Shown one piece after another: positions 19,335-27,945 of a stretch of 64,000 nt of DNA (positions are counted from its first letter, which is position 1; every line of letters begins with the position of its first letter). Both the position numbers and the translations under genes were made by a program. The stretch comes from Komagataeibacter rhaeticus (lineage in GTDB: Bacteria; Pseudomonadota; Alphaproteobacteria; Acetobacterales; Acetobacteraceae). Location of the stretch: positions 186,001 to 250,000 of the forward strand of contig NZ_NKTZ01000002.1 of the NCBI RefSeq assembly GCF_003207855.1. The letters run 5' to 3'. The notes below the pieces were generated by a model. It was not told where the DNA came from, ran no database searches, and saw only the letters and a list, made by a program, of their open reading frames with translations.

Positions 19335-20909
19335 TTACTTATTCCCGCCTTTGAGCGGTGACATAAGGAAGCAGAAGGGTACGACAAGCATGCACCCTAT
19401 GCCAAGGATCATGAACACCTCGTTATAGGCCAGGATGGCGACCTGCTTCTGGAACTCGGAATACAGCCGTCCCATGGCCACCCGGTCAAGCGCCCCCTGC
19501 GCATAACCGCGCGCCGCGGCAACCACGCGGCCATGGGCAAGGTATTCGTTATATGGCTGGTGGTAGGGGGTCATCCACTGCACCATGTTGCTCTGGTGCG
19601 CCTGGCGCAGTTCCGTCACCAGCGCCGTCGCTCCGGAAATACTGAGCGAACCCAGGACGTTACGCGCCATGCTGAACAGGGCCGAGCCATCGGCGTTCAG
19701 CCTGCGCGGCAGGGTGGCATAGGTAATGGTCGAGATTGGCACGAACAGGAAGGCCATCGTACCCGTCTGGCTCATGCGGAACAGCACCAGGTGCCTGAAG
19801 TCCAGCAACGGCACAAGCTGTGCTGACCAGAACATGGACACACCCATAAGGAAGAAGCCCAGAGCGATGATGTAGCGCAGCTGCACATGCTTCATCGCAA
19901 TGCCGACCAGCGGGATCAGCACGATCACCACCATGCCGCCGGGCGAGAGGATCAGCCCGGACAGGGTGGCGGTATAACCCATGATCTGCTGGGAGAACTG
20001 CGGCACGATAATGGCCGAGGAATACAGCAGCGCCCCCACCGCGCCCATAAGGCCGGTGCCCACGGCGAAGTTGCGGTCCTTGAACACCCGCAGGTCCACC
20101 GCCGGGTTCTTCGCACGCAGCAGCCAGATGACCGCGCCACCTATGCCCAGCACCGCCAGGATGGCCATGACCACGATGATGCGCGAGCCGAACCAGTCCT
20201 CGTCCTCGCCCCGGTCAACGGCCACTTCAAGGCAGCCGAAGCCGATGGTGATCAGACCGATGCCCACGAAGTCCAGCGGGGCCTTCTGCTTGCGCGCCCA
20301 TGGCGGGTCATCCACCATGATCGACACCGCGATGGTGGCCAGGATGCCCACCGGCACGTTGATGAAGAACACCCACCGCCATGAATAGTTATCGGTAATC
20401 CACCCGCCCAGCGACGGGCCGAGCACCGGCGCCACCACGGTGGCGATGGCGGTCAGGCCGAACGCCGCCGCCCGCTTGTTGGGGGGAAAGGTGTCCAGGA
20501 TGATGGATTGCTGGTTGGGCTGCAGTCCGCCGCCAAAGAAGCCCTGCATCAGCCGGAACATGATCAGTTCGGGCAGGCTGGTGGAAATGCCGCACAGGAA
20601 GGACGACAGCGAGAACATGGAAATGCAGATCAGGAAATAATGCCTGCGCCCGAACAGCTTGCCCAGCCAGCCCGAAATCGTCAGCACGATGCCGTTGGCC
20701 ACAAGGTAGGACGTCAGGGTCCATGTGGCATCATCGTAGGTGGAGGACAGGTTGCCCGCGATATGCGGCAGCGCCACGTTGACGATGGTGGTGTCCAGGA
20801 TTTCCATGAACGCCGCCACCGTCACAACCACGGCAATCAGCCACGGGTTGTGCTTGGGTTTCCACTCCGTACCATCCGCCCCGCCGGAAGAAGCTGCGGC
20901 CGTGCTCAT
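19335..20909 (-). CDS. DHA2-family MFS multidrug efflux permease (EmrB-like)
   Basis: A 524-residue inner-membrane antiporter with about 14 hydrophobic segments. DHA2 hallmarks are visible: LDTTIVNVALPHIAGNLS in segment 1, the RxxQGxxGG-type motif (MFRLMQGFFGGGLQPNQQ), and motif C (VAPVLGPSLGGWITDNYSWRWVFFINVPVG) in segment 5. It should export drugs or toxic organics using the proton gradient. It overlaps the EmrA-like adaptor gene by four bases and is read after it. The pair would need an outer-membrane TolC-type partner, which is not next to it. The exact substrate is unknown. Confidence 0.92.
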   Translation of the reverse strand: MSTAAASSGGADGTEWKPKHNPWLIAVVVTVAAFMEILDTTIVNVALPHIAGNLSSTYDDATWTLTSYLVANGIVLTISGWLGKLFGRRHYFLICISMFSLSSFLCGISTSLPELIMFRLMQGFFGGGLQPNQQSIILDTFPPNKRAAAFGLTAIATVVAPVLGPSLGGWITDNYSWRWVFFINVPVGILATIAVSIMVDDPPWARKQKAPLDFVGIGLITIGFGCLEVAVDRGEDEDWFGSRIIVVMAILAVLGIGGAVIWLLRAKNPAVDLRVFKDRNFAVGTGLMGAVGALLYSSAIIVPQFSQQIMGYTATLSGLILSPGGMVVIVLIPLVGIAMKHVQLRYIIALGFFLMGVSMFWSAQLVPLLDFRHLVLFRMSQTGTMAFLFVPISTITYATLPRRLNADGSALFSMARNVLGSLSISGATALVTELRQAHQSNMVQWMTPYHQPYNEYLAHGRVVAAARGYAQGALDRVAMGRLYSEFQKQVAILAYNEVFMILGIGCMLVVPFCFLMSPLKGGNK

Positions 20910-22012
20910 TCCGTATGGACCGTCGGTTCAACCGACAGGCCAAGCGCCAGCGGCAGGTCCTGACGCAGCCCCTCGTCGATCAGGATCTTGACCGGCACGC
21001 GCTGGACGATCTTCACGTAGTTGCCGGTCGCGTTCTCGGGCGGGAAGGCGCTGAAGGTCGCCCCCGTGCCCAGCTGGAGCGAATCCACATGCCCCTTCAG
21101 CTTCAGGAACGGATAGGCATCGATTGCAATATCCACCTTCTGGCCGGGCCGCATGTGGGTCAGCTGCGTTTCCTTGTAATTGGCCACCACCCAGATTTCG
21201 GGCTCGACAATGGAAAAGACGGTCTGGCCCGCGGTGACAAGGGTGCCACGCTCGATATTACGCTGTGAGATCCAGCCATCATGCGGGGCGCGGATCAGGG
21301 TCCATTCCACGTTCAGCTCCGCCTCGCGCAGCCTGGCCTCGGCCTGGGTCAGGGTGGCCTGCTGCTCGGTCACGCGTGCTTCGGTGCTGGCGATGTTGGG
21401 GATGACGGGCAGTGCTGTTTCAAGGTTGCCCTGTGCTTCAAGCACCTGCGCCTTGGCGGCATCCAGGGCCGCGGTGGCGTAGTCGATGTTCTGCTGCGAT
21501 GTCGCCTCACGCGTTACACCGTGCTGGCGGCGGTAATCGGTTTCCGCCCGGAACTGCTGGGCCTGTGCGGCCTGCAGCTGGCCCTGCGCCACCATGAGGT
21601 GACCGGGAAAGTTCTTTTTCGCCACTTCGGCAAGCAGGGCGTAATTGTTGACCTGCGCGCGGGCGATATCGACCGCCGCCGCCGCCTGGTCACGCTGGGC
21701 GCGCCAGTTGCGGTCATCGATGCGGGCCAGGATGTCACCCTGATGCACGAACTGGTTGTCGTTCACCAGCAGTTCGGTCACGTACCCCCCCACATGCGGC
21801 GCCACGGCCACCGCGCGCCCGGCGGTAAAGGCATCATCGGTTTCGACCTCATTGCGGTGCAGGAACCAGTAGATCCCGCCCAGCACGATCACGGCCACGA
21901 CAATGCCGATCAGGATCAGCTTGCGGCGCGGCGAGGCCTCCTTTTTCTCTTCCGCCCCGGGGCCGGGTGCGGCGTGTCCGTCTTCAGCTGCCTTGCCTTC
22001 ATCCGCGGCCAT
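20906..22012 (-). CDS. HlyD/EmrA-type membrane-fusion protein
   Basis: A 368-residue periplasmic adaptor. A charged cytoplasmic N-terminus is followed by one membrane segment (LILIGIVVAVIVLGGIYWFL, about 31-50). The lipoyl half-motifs (VAVAPHVGGYVTELLVNDNQFVHQGDILARID and LIRAPHDGWISQRNIERGTLV) flank a long alpha-helical hairpin rich in Gln and Ala. It links the MFS pump to an outer-membrane channel. The ATG at 22012 follows a spacer with a striking 37-bp inverted repeat, so expression is probably repressed until an inducer is present. Confidence 0.93.
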   Translation of the reverse strand: MAADEGKAAEDGHAAPGPGAEEKKEASPRRKLILIGIVVAVIVLGGIYWFLHRNEVETDDAFTAGRAVAVAPHVGGYVTELLVNDNQFVHQGDILARIDDRNWRAQRDQAAAAVDIARAQVNNYALLAEVAKKNFPGHLMVAQGQLQAAQAQQFRAETDYRRQHGVTREATSQQNIDYATAALDAAKAQVLEAQGNLETALPVIPNIASTEARVTEQQATLTQAEARLREAELNVEWTLIRAPHDGWISQRNIERGTLVTAGQTVFSIVEPEIWVVANYKETQLTHMRPGQKVDIAIDAYPFLKLKGHVDSLQLGTGATFSAFPPENATGNYVKIVQRVPVKILIDEGLRQDLPLALGLSVEPTVHTE

Positions 22013-22057
22013 CTGCTTCCCTCATCATCACTCTGATTGTGCCCCTGATCCTGTCAC

Positions 22058-22094
22058 GCCATGCATTGACCGAACGGGTCGGTCAATGCATGGC
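22058..22094. promoter_or_regulatory. 37-bp perfect inverted repeat, candidate operator of the EmrAB-like operon
   Basis: GCCATGCATTGACCGA (22058-22073) and TCGGTCAATGCATGGC (22079-22094) are exact reverse complements separated by ACGGG. The core TTGACCGA...TCGGTCAA resembles sites bound by TetR-type dimers. No T-run follows on either strand, so it does not look like a terminator. It lies 46 bp upstream of the EmrA-like start. Confidence 0.6.
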
Positions 22095-22153
22095 ACGAAC
22101 CATGCCACACTTCAACCGCCATCGCCGGTTCCGATGCACATTCGCAGCGAAGG

Positions 22154-23929
22154 CTACAGGGTAAAGGCCTGGTTGCGCACCATGCGGGCGTATAGTCCGT
22201 CATCGGCCATCAGCGCGTCATGCGTGCCGCATTCCACCGCCCGCCCCTGCGCCAGAACCACCACCAGATCCGCCGAACGGACGGTGGACAGCCGGTGGGC
22301 CACCACAATGGTCGTGCGCCCGTGGCGCAGATGCGCCAGAGCATGCTGGACAATGGCCTCGCTCTCGCTATCCAGCGCGCTGGTGGCCTCATCCAGCAGC
22401 AGCACGCGCGGATTGCGCAGCAGCGCGCGCGCCAGCGCCACGCGCTGCCGCTGCCCGCCCGAAAGGCGCTGCCCGCCGGGACCGACCAGCGTGCCATATC
22501 CCTGCGGCAGGGCGGTGATAAAGTCATCGGCGGCGGCGGCGCGTGCCGCCCCGAACACCTGCGCATCGCTCGCCTGCGGGTTGCCCATGCGGATATTGTC
22601 CATGACCGACAGGTCGAACAGCAGCGTATCCTGACTGACATAGGCAATGGCATCACGCAGTTCGGCCAGCACAAGGCGACGCAGGTCCACGCCATCCAGC
22701 GTGATCCGCCCGCCCGAGACATCATGCAGGCGCGGAATGAGGGAGAGCGCCGTGGACTTGCCCGCCCCCGACGGCCCGACAAGCGCCACGGTCAGGCCGG
22801 GGCTTGCCACCATGTCCAGCCCGTCCAGCCCCACGCGCCCATCGGGGTAGCGGAAGGAGACCTGCTCGAAGCGCAGGTCCCCCCCGCCCGCAGGCAGGCC
22901 AAGCGCATCGGGCGCCTGCGCCACGGCCACGGGTTCGTCAATCACATCGAACACGCGCTGCAGCCCGCCCAGCCCTTCCTGCAGGGCGATATTGAGCGTG
23001 CCCAGCGCGCGCAGCGGGCGCGAGGCGAGCAGCAGGGCGGCCACAAAACCCGAAAAATCACCCAGCGTGGCCCCGCCCTGCGTGGCCCGCCAGCCCGCAA
23101 AGCCCAGCACGGCGGCCACCGCCATGCCACCCAGCACCTCCAGCATCGGGTCCACCCGCGCCCGCCCGCGCGCAATGCGCAGCAGGCCGGCATGCAGGCC
23201 GTCCAGCACGTGGGCTGCGCGCTTTTCCTCCGCCCGTTCCAGCCGGTAGACGCGGATGGTGCGCGACTGGCTGAAGCTTTCCGCCAGCATGGCGCTGGTC
23301 TCGCCTATCTGTTCGTGCACGCCGCCGGATTCCCGGCGCAGCCGCTTGCCCAGCCTGCGCACCGGCATGGCGGCAATGGGGTAAAGGATGGCTGCGATCA
23401 GGCTCAGTTCCCAGTCCATGTACAGCATGGAGGCGATCAGCCCCACCACGGTCACCGCATCGCCCAGGGCGTTGGTGGCACGGATCATGGCTTCACGAAT
23501 CGAAACGGCATCGGTGGTGAAACGCGCCGCGATCTGGGCCGGGGCCTCGGTCTCGATGCGTGAGATGTCGGCATGGACCAGATGATGGAACATCCGCCCC
23601 TGCAGCCCCCGGATCACCAGCAGCACAAGCGACTGTACCGCAATGGACTGCCCGTACTGCGAGATGGCCTTGGCAACCGTGATCACCACCACCAGGATCG
23701 GTACCTGATACAGGATGCGCGGATCATGGTCGGCGAACATGTCCAGCGCGCGCTGGATGACCAGCGGGTACAGCGCGCTGAATATGGCCATGAGCGCCGT
23801 CAGCACCATAACGATCAGGATACGCAGCTTGTGACCGGCCAGTTCATCGCGCCACAGCCGGCGCATGAGCGTGCGCGACGGTACCGTGGCCGTGGGTCTG
23901 CCCTGCCTGGACGTAGGAATCGCGTTCAT
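22154..23929 (-). CDS. ABC exporter, fused permease and ATPase (MsbA-like)
   Basis: A 591-residue half-transporter. The N-terminal half has about six membrane helices. The C-terminal ATPase shows Walker A GPSGAGKST, signature LSGGQRQRVALARAL, Walker B VLLLDEATSALD and the H-loop VAHRLST. The resemblance to MsbA and other lipid or drug exporters is general; the substrate is unknown. The ATG at 23929 (MNAIPTS) was chosen; a GTG at 23977 would add 16 residues. It lies about 60 bp downstream of cca. Confidence 0.9.
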   Translation of the reverse strand: MNAIPTSRQGRPTATVPSRTLMRRLWRDELAGHKLRILIVMVLTALMAIFSALYPLVIQRALDMFADHDPRILYQVPILVVVITVAKAISQYGQSIAVQSLVLLVIRGLQGRMFHHLVHADISRIETEAPAQIAARFTTDAVSIREAMIRATNALGDAVTVVGLIASMLYMDWELSLIAAILYPIAAMPVRRLGKRLRRESGGVHEQIGETSAMLAESFSQSRTIRVYRLERAEEKRAAHVLDGLHAGLLRIARGRARVDPMLEVLGGMAVAAVLGFAGWRATQGGATLGDFSGFVAALLLASRPLRALGTLNIALQEGLGGLQRVFDVIDEPVAVAQAPDALGLPAGGGDLRFEQVSFRYPDGRVGLDGLDMVASPGLTVALVGPSGAGKSTALSLIPRLHDVSGGRITLDGVDLRRLVLAELRDAIAYVSQDTLLFDLSVMDNIRMGNPQASDAQVFGAARAAAADDFITALPQGYGTLVGPGGQRLSGGQRQRVALARALLRNPRVLLLDEATSALDSESEAIVQHALAHLRHGRTTIVVAHRLSTVRSADLVVVLAQGRAVECGTHDALMADDGLYARMVRNQAFTL

Positions 23930-23989
23930 CAATCGGCCTATAACCGCATGCCCCGGCAAAACAAAGTACCACGACACGCGGGTTACAAA

Positions 23990-25231
23990 TTATGTCCCGT
24001 CCGGTCGCGGCCCGTCAGGGCCCGGGCCACCCAGCACGGCGCGCATATGCGCCTGGCAGGCGGCATGGGTGGGGGTGCAGCCATTTTCCAGCCACCACCG
24101 CCGTACCTGCGCCAGTACCTGCCCCATGGCGGCCCCCGGCACGCACCCTGCCGCCAGCAGGTCACGCCCGGTCAGCGGGAAGACGGGTTTCGCAGTGGCC
24201 ATGAGCGCGCCGCGCAGCGCATCCCATGCGGGATCGGGCGCGCCCACGGCCGCCGCCTGCCCCAGCCATGCCCGCCACAGCAGGTCACGCAGGCCGTGAT
24301 CCGCCAGCAGGCGCGCGATATCAGCCTTATCCATGCCGGGACGTGGCACCGGGGTGGCACGCGCCTGCGCCAGCGCCGCCCCATCGGCGCGGGAAAGCCG
24401 CAGGTGCCGCGCCACCGCCTGCACATCCCCCTCCAGCAGGGCGGCCAGCCGCAGTACCGCGTCTTCCGGCGCGCCACAGGCAATCAGTCGCGCCAGCAGG
24501 CCGATATTCCACGGTGGTGGCAGCACATGGGCCAGCACGCCGCAACCCGCCATCTGCTCCAGCGTCACGATGACATGCGGGCCGGCCAGGATGCGCCGGA
24601 GTTCGGACCATATCCGCTCGACCGAAAGGCGGTCGATCAGCCCGGCCAGCGCCGTTATGGCCGCCATGGCTTCCGCATCGGGCGTGCCCTGGCCATAGCG
24701 GGCCTGAAAACGGAAAAAACGCAGGATCCGCAGCGCGTCCTCGACAATGCGGGTGCGGGCTTCCCCCACAAAACGCACGCGCCCCGCCGCCAGATCGGCC
24801 CGGCCGCCAAAATAGTCGTGCACAACGCCCGCGCTGTCGCATGACATGGCGTTGATGGTGAAGTCACGCCGGGCCGCGTCCTCACGCCAGTCATGGGTCC
24901 AGGCGACGGTGGCGTGGCGGCCGTCGGTCTCCTCGTCCCGCCGCAGGGTGGTGATCTCGAAGGGGCGGCCATCCAGTACCGCCGTGACCGTGCCATGGGC
25001 CAGCCCGGTCGGCACCACCTTTATCCCCGCATCCTTCAGCCGTGCCATCACCACATCCGGGGCGTGGGGCGTGGCAAGGTCGATATCGGCCACCCCCCGC
25101 CCGCACAGCAGGTCACGCACGGCCCCCCCCACCAGCCGGGCATCGGGCAGGATGGCCCACAGGCGCGCAAGCGGCGCCATCACGCCGGGCATGTCCCGCT
25201 TCAGACACTCAAGGGGCGTGTTCAGGGGCAT
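23990..25231 (-). CDS. cca: CCA-adding tRNA nucleotidyltransferase
   Basis: A 413-residue class II nucleotidyltransferase that builds or repairs the 3' CCA end of tRNAs. The head domain has LVGGAVRDLL and the catalytic DIDLATP aspartates near residues 48-50, followed by RRDFTINAM and the base-selecting EDALRILRFFRFQARYG motif. The C-terminal body is Ala-rich and more divergent. It overlaps the DUF1285 gene by 10 bp, an arrangement recurrent in alphaproteobacteria. Confidence 0.94.
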   Translation of the reverse strand: MPLNTPLECLKRDMPGVMAPLARLWAILPDARLVGGAVRDLLCGRGVADIDLATPHAPDVVMARLKDAGIKVVPTGLAHGTVTAVLDGRPFEITTLRRDEETDGRHATVAWTHDWREDAARRDFTINAMSCDSAGVVHDYFGGRADLAAGRVRFVGEARTRIVEDALRILRFFRFQARYGQGTPDAEAMAAITALAGLIDRLSVERIWSELRRILAGPHVIVTLEQMAGCGVLAHVLPPPWNIGLLARLIACGAPEDAVLRLAALLEGDVQAVARHLRLSRADGAALAQARATPVPRPGMDKADIARLLADHGLRDLLWRAWLGQAAAVGAPDPAWDALRGALMATAKPVFPLTGRDLLAAGCVPGAAMGQVLAQVRRWWLENGCTPTHAACQAHMRAVLGGPGPDGPRPDGT

Positions 25232-25800
25232 GAATCATCAGGCATGTGGGAGAGCGGGAAGAATACATGCTCGCTCCATACCCCAAGACAGGGCACGCCA
25301 TGGCAGTGCCCGGCCACCGCAAGGGCGGCCAGTTCGTAATAGACCGGGCGGGTGATGCGGGCCTCGATCGGCAGGGCGCCATCGCCGTCGCGCAGATGCA
25401 CGTAGGGCACCGGCCCGGTGCCGCAGCCCCCGCACGGGACATCCCACGCGCAGCGAATCGGGTGGTCGTGCCCCGCACAGATCACCTGGTCCACATTGGT
25501 GCGGAAGGACAGGACCTGCCCGCGCCCGCAGCCATGCCATTCCAGCCCGGTGACCACGAAGGGCGCGTCCTCCACCTCGATCGTGCCCTGCTCCACCGGG
25601 GTCTGCAGCCGGTAGCCGCCCTGCGCGTCACGCCGCAGGGTGGAGGCGAACAGGCAGACCATCGGCTTGCGGCGGATGGGGGAGCCACGGTACAGCCATG
25701 TCCCGTCCCGCCTGATCAGGAACGGCAGGGCGCCACATGTGCCCGCCCGCCCCACGGATGGGGACGGCGCGGCCTTTCCTGTCTCGAAATCGTCCATCAA
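25222..25800 (-). CDS. DUF1285 domain-containing protein
   Basis: A 192-residue protein matching the DUF1285 pattern: FLIRRDGTWLYRGSPIRRKPMVCLFASTL near the N-terminus, then YRLQTPVEQGTIEVEDAPFVV, and a C-terminal ITRPVYYELAALA. The molecular role is unknown. It is read into cca (10-bp overlap) and is divergent from the moxR cluster 91 bp away. An insertion with clustered Cys and Gly (DVPCGGCGTGPVPY) is visible. Confidence 0.88.
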   Translation of the reverse strand: MMDDFETGKAAPSPSVGRAGTCGALPFLIRRDGTWLYRGSPIRRKPMVCLFASTLRRDAQGGYRLQTPVEQGTIEVEDAPFVVTGLEWHGCGRGQVLSFRTNVDQVICAGHDHPIRCAWDVPCGGCGTGPVPYVHLRDGDGALPIEARITRPVYYELAALAVAGHCHGVPCLGVWSEHVFFPLSHMPDDSCP

Positions 25801-25891
25801 TTGCGTTAACCCGACACTATGGAAGCTGCTTGACCTGATATAGGGATCAACACCGGCTTGATGAAACCCCCGGACCTGTCAGACTGTTGGA

Positions 25892-26944
25892 ATGATGACC
25901 ATGGATGATACCTCTCCCCTCCATGCGGCGCCGCAGGCGGGCATGACATCCCCCACCGGACCGACCGGCGAACAGATCGCGGCCCGGGCCGAGGCCATGG
26001 GCGGCCGCCTGCGCGACGTGCGCACGGAAATCGGCCGTGTCATACTGGGGCAGGACCGGGTGGTGGATCTGGCGCTGACCACCATCCTGGCAGGCGGCCA
26101 CGCGCTGCTGGTGGGCGCGCCGGGACTGGGCAAGACGCTGCTGGTCACAACGCTGGGTCACGTACTGGGCATGGATGCGCGCCGTGTGCAGTTCACGCCC
26201 GACCTCATGCCATCGGACATACTGGGCAGCGAGATCCTGGATGAAGATGACAGCGGCCGGCGCAGCTTCCGCTTCGTGGCGGGGCCGGTATTCTGCCAGA
26301 TGCTGATGGCCGACGAAATCAACCGCGCCAGCCCCCGCACCCAGTCCGCCCTGCTGCAGGCCATGCAGGAGCGGGAAGTGGCGATTGCGGGCAGCACCCA
26401 CCTGCTGCCCCGCCCCTTCCATGTGCTGGCTACCCAGAACCCGATCGAGCAGGAAGGCACCTATCCCCTGCCCGAAGCCCAGCTTGACCGCTTCATGATG
26501 CAGGTGGTGCTCGACTTTCCCACCGCCGATGCCGAACGCGCCATGCTGCTGGCCACCACCGGCACCACCACCGCCACGGCCAGCCCGGTCATGACCGCAG
26601 CCGACGTGATGCAGGCGCAGGCCCTCGTGCGCGCGCTGCCGGTGGGCGAACAGGTGGTGGATGCCATCGTGCGCCTGGTCCGGGCCGCCCGGCCCGAAAC
26701 CACCGATGACCCGACCATCCGCGAGGCCGTGGCCTGGGGCCCCGGCCCGCGCGCGGCACAGGCCTTCATGCTGGCAACCCGCGCCCGCGCGCTGCTGGGA
26801 GGCCGCCTTTCCCCCGATATCGAGGACGTACGCGCGCTGGCCCACCCCATCCTGGCGCACCGTATGGCACTGTCCTTTACCGCGCGGGCGGAAAACATGC
26901 GCCTGCCCGCGCTGATCGACACACTGGTCGGACGGATCGGCTGA
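25892..26944 (+). CDS. MoxR-family AAA+ ATPase
   Basis: A 350-residue AAA+ ATPase with Walker A GAPGLGKT, Walker B MLMADEINRASP, and sensor regions LATQNPIEQEGTYPLPEAQLDRF. MoxR proteins act as chaperones that remodel or activate partners, usually vWA proteins encoded next door. Here DUF58, DUF4159 and a vWA-like membrane protein follow immediately (2-bp gap, then four-base overlap, then 4-bp gap), strongly suggesting one operon. An N-terminal extension of about 25 residues precedes the core; MTMDD at the third codon is an equally good start. Confidence 0.94.
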   Translation: MMTMDDTSPLHAAPQAGMTSPTGPTGEQIAARAEAMGGRLRDVRTEIGRVILGQDRVVDLALTTILAGGHALLVGAPGLGKTLLVTTLGHVLGMDARRVQFTPDLMPSDILGSEILDEDDSGRRSFRFVAGPVFCQMLMADEINRASPRTQSALLQAMQEREVAIAGSTHLLPRPFHVLATQNPIEQEGTYPLPEAQLDRFMMQVVLDFPTADAERAMLLATTGTTTATASPVMTAADVMQAQALVRALPVGEQVVDAIVRLVRAARPETTDDPTIREAVAWGPGPRAAQAFMLATRARALLGGRLSPDIEDVRALAHPILAHRMALSFTARAENMRLPALIDTLVGRIG

Positions 26945-26946
26945 CA

Positions 26947-27945
26947 TTGGCAGCCCCCCTGTCCTTTTTCTCGCGTCTGGCAGGCTGGCTGCGCCCCGCG
27001 CCGGGCGGGCAGCCTGCCGCCCCACCCGGTGCCGGGGCCAGCCGGCCGCTGCCGCGCAACGCGGTTTCCGCCATGGCGGCGGCCGATGCGCTGGCCAGCC
27101 GCGTGCCCGCCCTGATCGTGGCGGCACGCCAGATTGCGCGGAATGTGGGACAGGGCACCCATTCCCGGCGCAGGGCGGGCCAGGGGGATGAGTTCTGGCA
27201 GTACCGCCCGGCCGTGGCGGGCGAGGCCGCCACGAATATCGACTGGCGGCAGTCCGCGCGCGGGGACCGGGCCTTCGTGCGGGAACATGAAGCCCAGACC
27301 CCGCACACCATATGCATATGGTGCGATAATAGTGCCTCCATGCGCTGGCGTTCCGATGACAGCCTGCCGCTCAAGGTGGAACGCGCCATCCTCCTGGCCC
27401 TTGCCAGTGCCGCCATGCTGCTGCGGCAGGGGGAACAGCTGCGCCTGCTGACCGCCACCGCCCCGCCCCTGCGCCTGCATGGCCCGCAGGCGCTGGAACG
27501 CATGGCGCATGCGCTGCTGGCCGCGCTGGGCGGGGCGGCGGACGCACCCGACCTGCCACCCGCCGCCGCCCTGCCCGCCCGCAGCCGCGTGCTGCTGTTT
27601 GGCGACGGGCTTTACCCGGCAGGGGCGCTGTCCGCCTTCCTGCGCACGGCACGCGCGCGGCAGGTCATCTGCACGCTGGTGGAGGTGATCGATCCGGCGG
27701 AGCAACACCTCCCCTACGAAGGACATATCCGCTTCACCGCGCTGGAGGACGAGACCGCCGTGCAGCTCAATGCCAGCGCCGACCTGCGCCGGGCCTATGC
27801 CACGCTCTGGGCACGCCACCAGACGGACCTGCGCGCCCTGTGCCAGGCAGGCGGCAGCCCGCTGGTCGCCCATCTGACCGACCAGCCGCCCGAGCAGGCG
27901 CTGCTGGCCCTGCACGCCCTGCCCGGCATGGGGAACCGGCCATGA
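26947..27945 (+). CDS. DUF58 domain-containing protein
   Basis: A 332-residue protein with the DUF58 core GQGDEFWQYRPAVAGEAATN and WRQSARGDRAFVREHEAQ, then a vWA-like segment with IWCDNSASMRW. Such proteins are partners of MoxR ATPases. No clear membrane helix is seen. The start is a TTG at 26947, two bases after the moxR stop, without a good Shine-Dalgarno, so translation is probably coupled. A later start cannot be excluded because the first 40 residues are Pro/Ala-rich and not conserved. It overlaps the next gene by four bases. Confidence 0.9.
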   Translation: MAAPLSFFSRLAGWLRPAPGGQPAAPPGAGASRPLPRNAVSAMAAADALASRVPALIVAARQIARNVGQGTHSRRRAGQGDEFWQYRPAVAGEAATNIDWRQSARGDRAFVREHEAQTPHTICIWCDNSASMRWRSDDSLPLKVERAILLALASAAMLLRQGEQLRLLTATAPPLRLHGPQALERMAHALLAALGGAADAPDLPPAAALPARSRVLLFGDGLYPAGALSAFLRTARARQVICTLVEVIDPAEQHLPYEGHIRFTALEDETAVQLNASADLRRAYATLWARHQTDLRALCQAGGSPLVAHLTDQPPEQALLALHALPGMGNRP

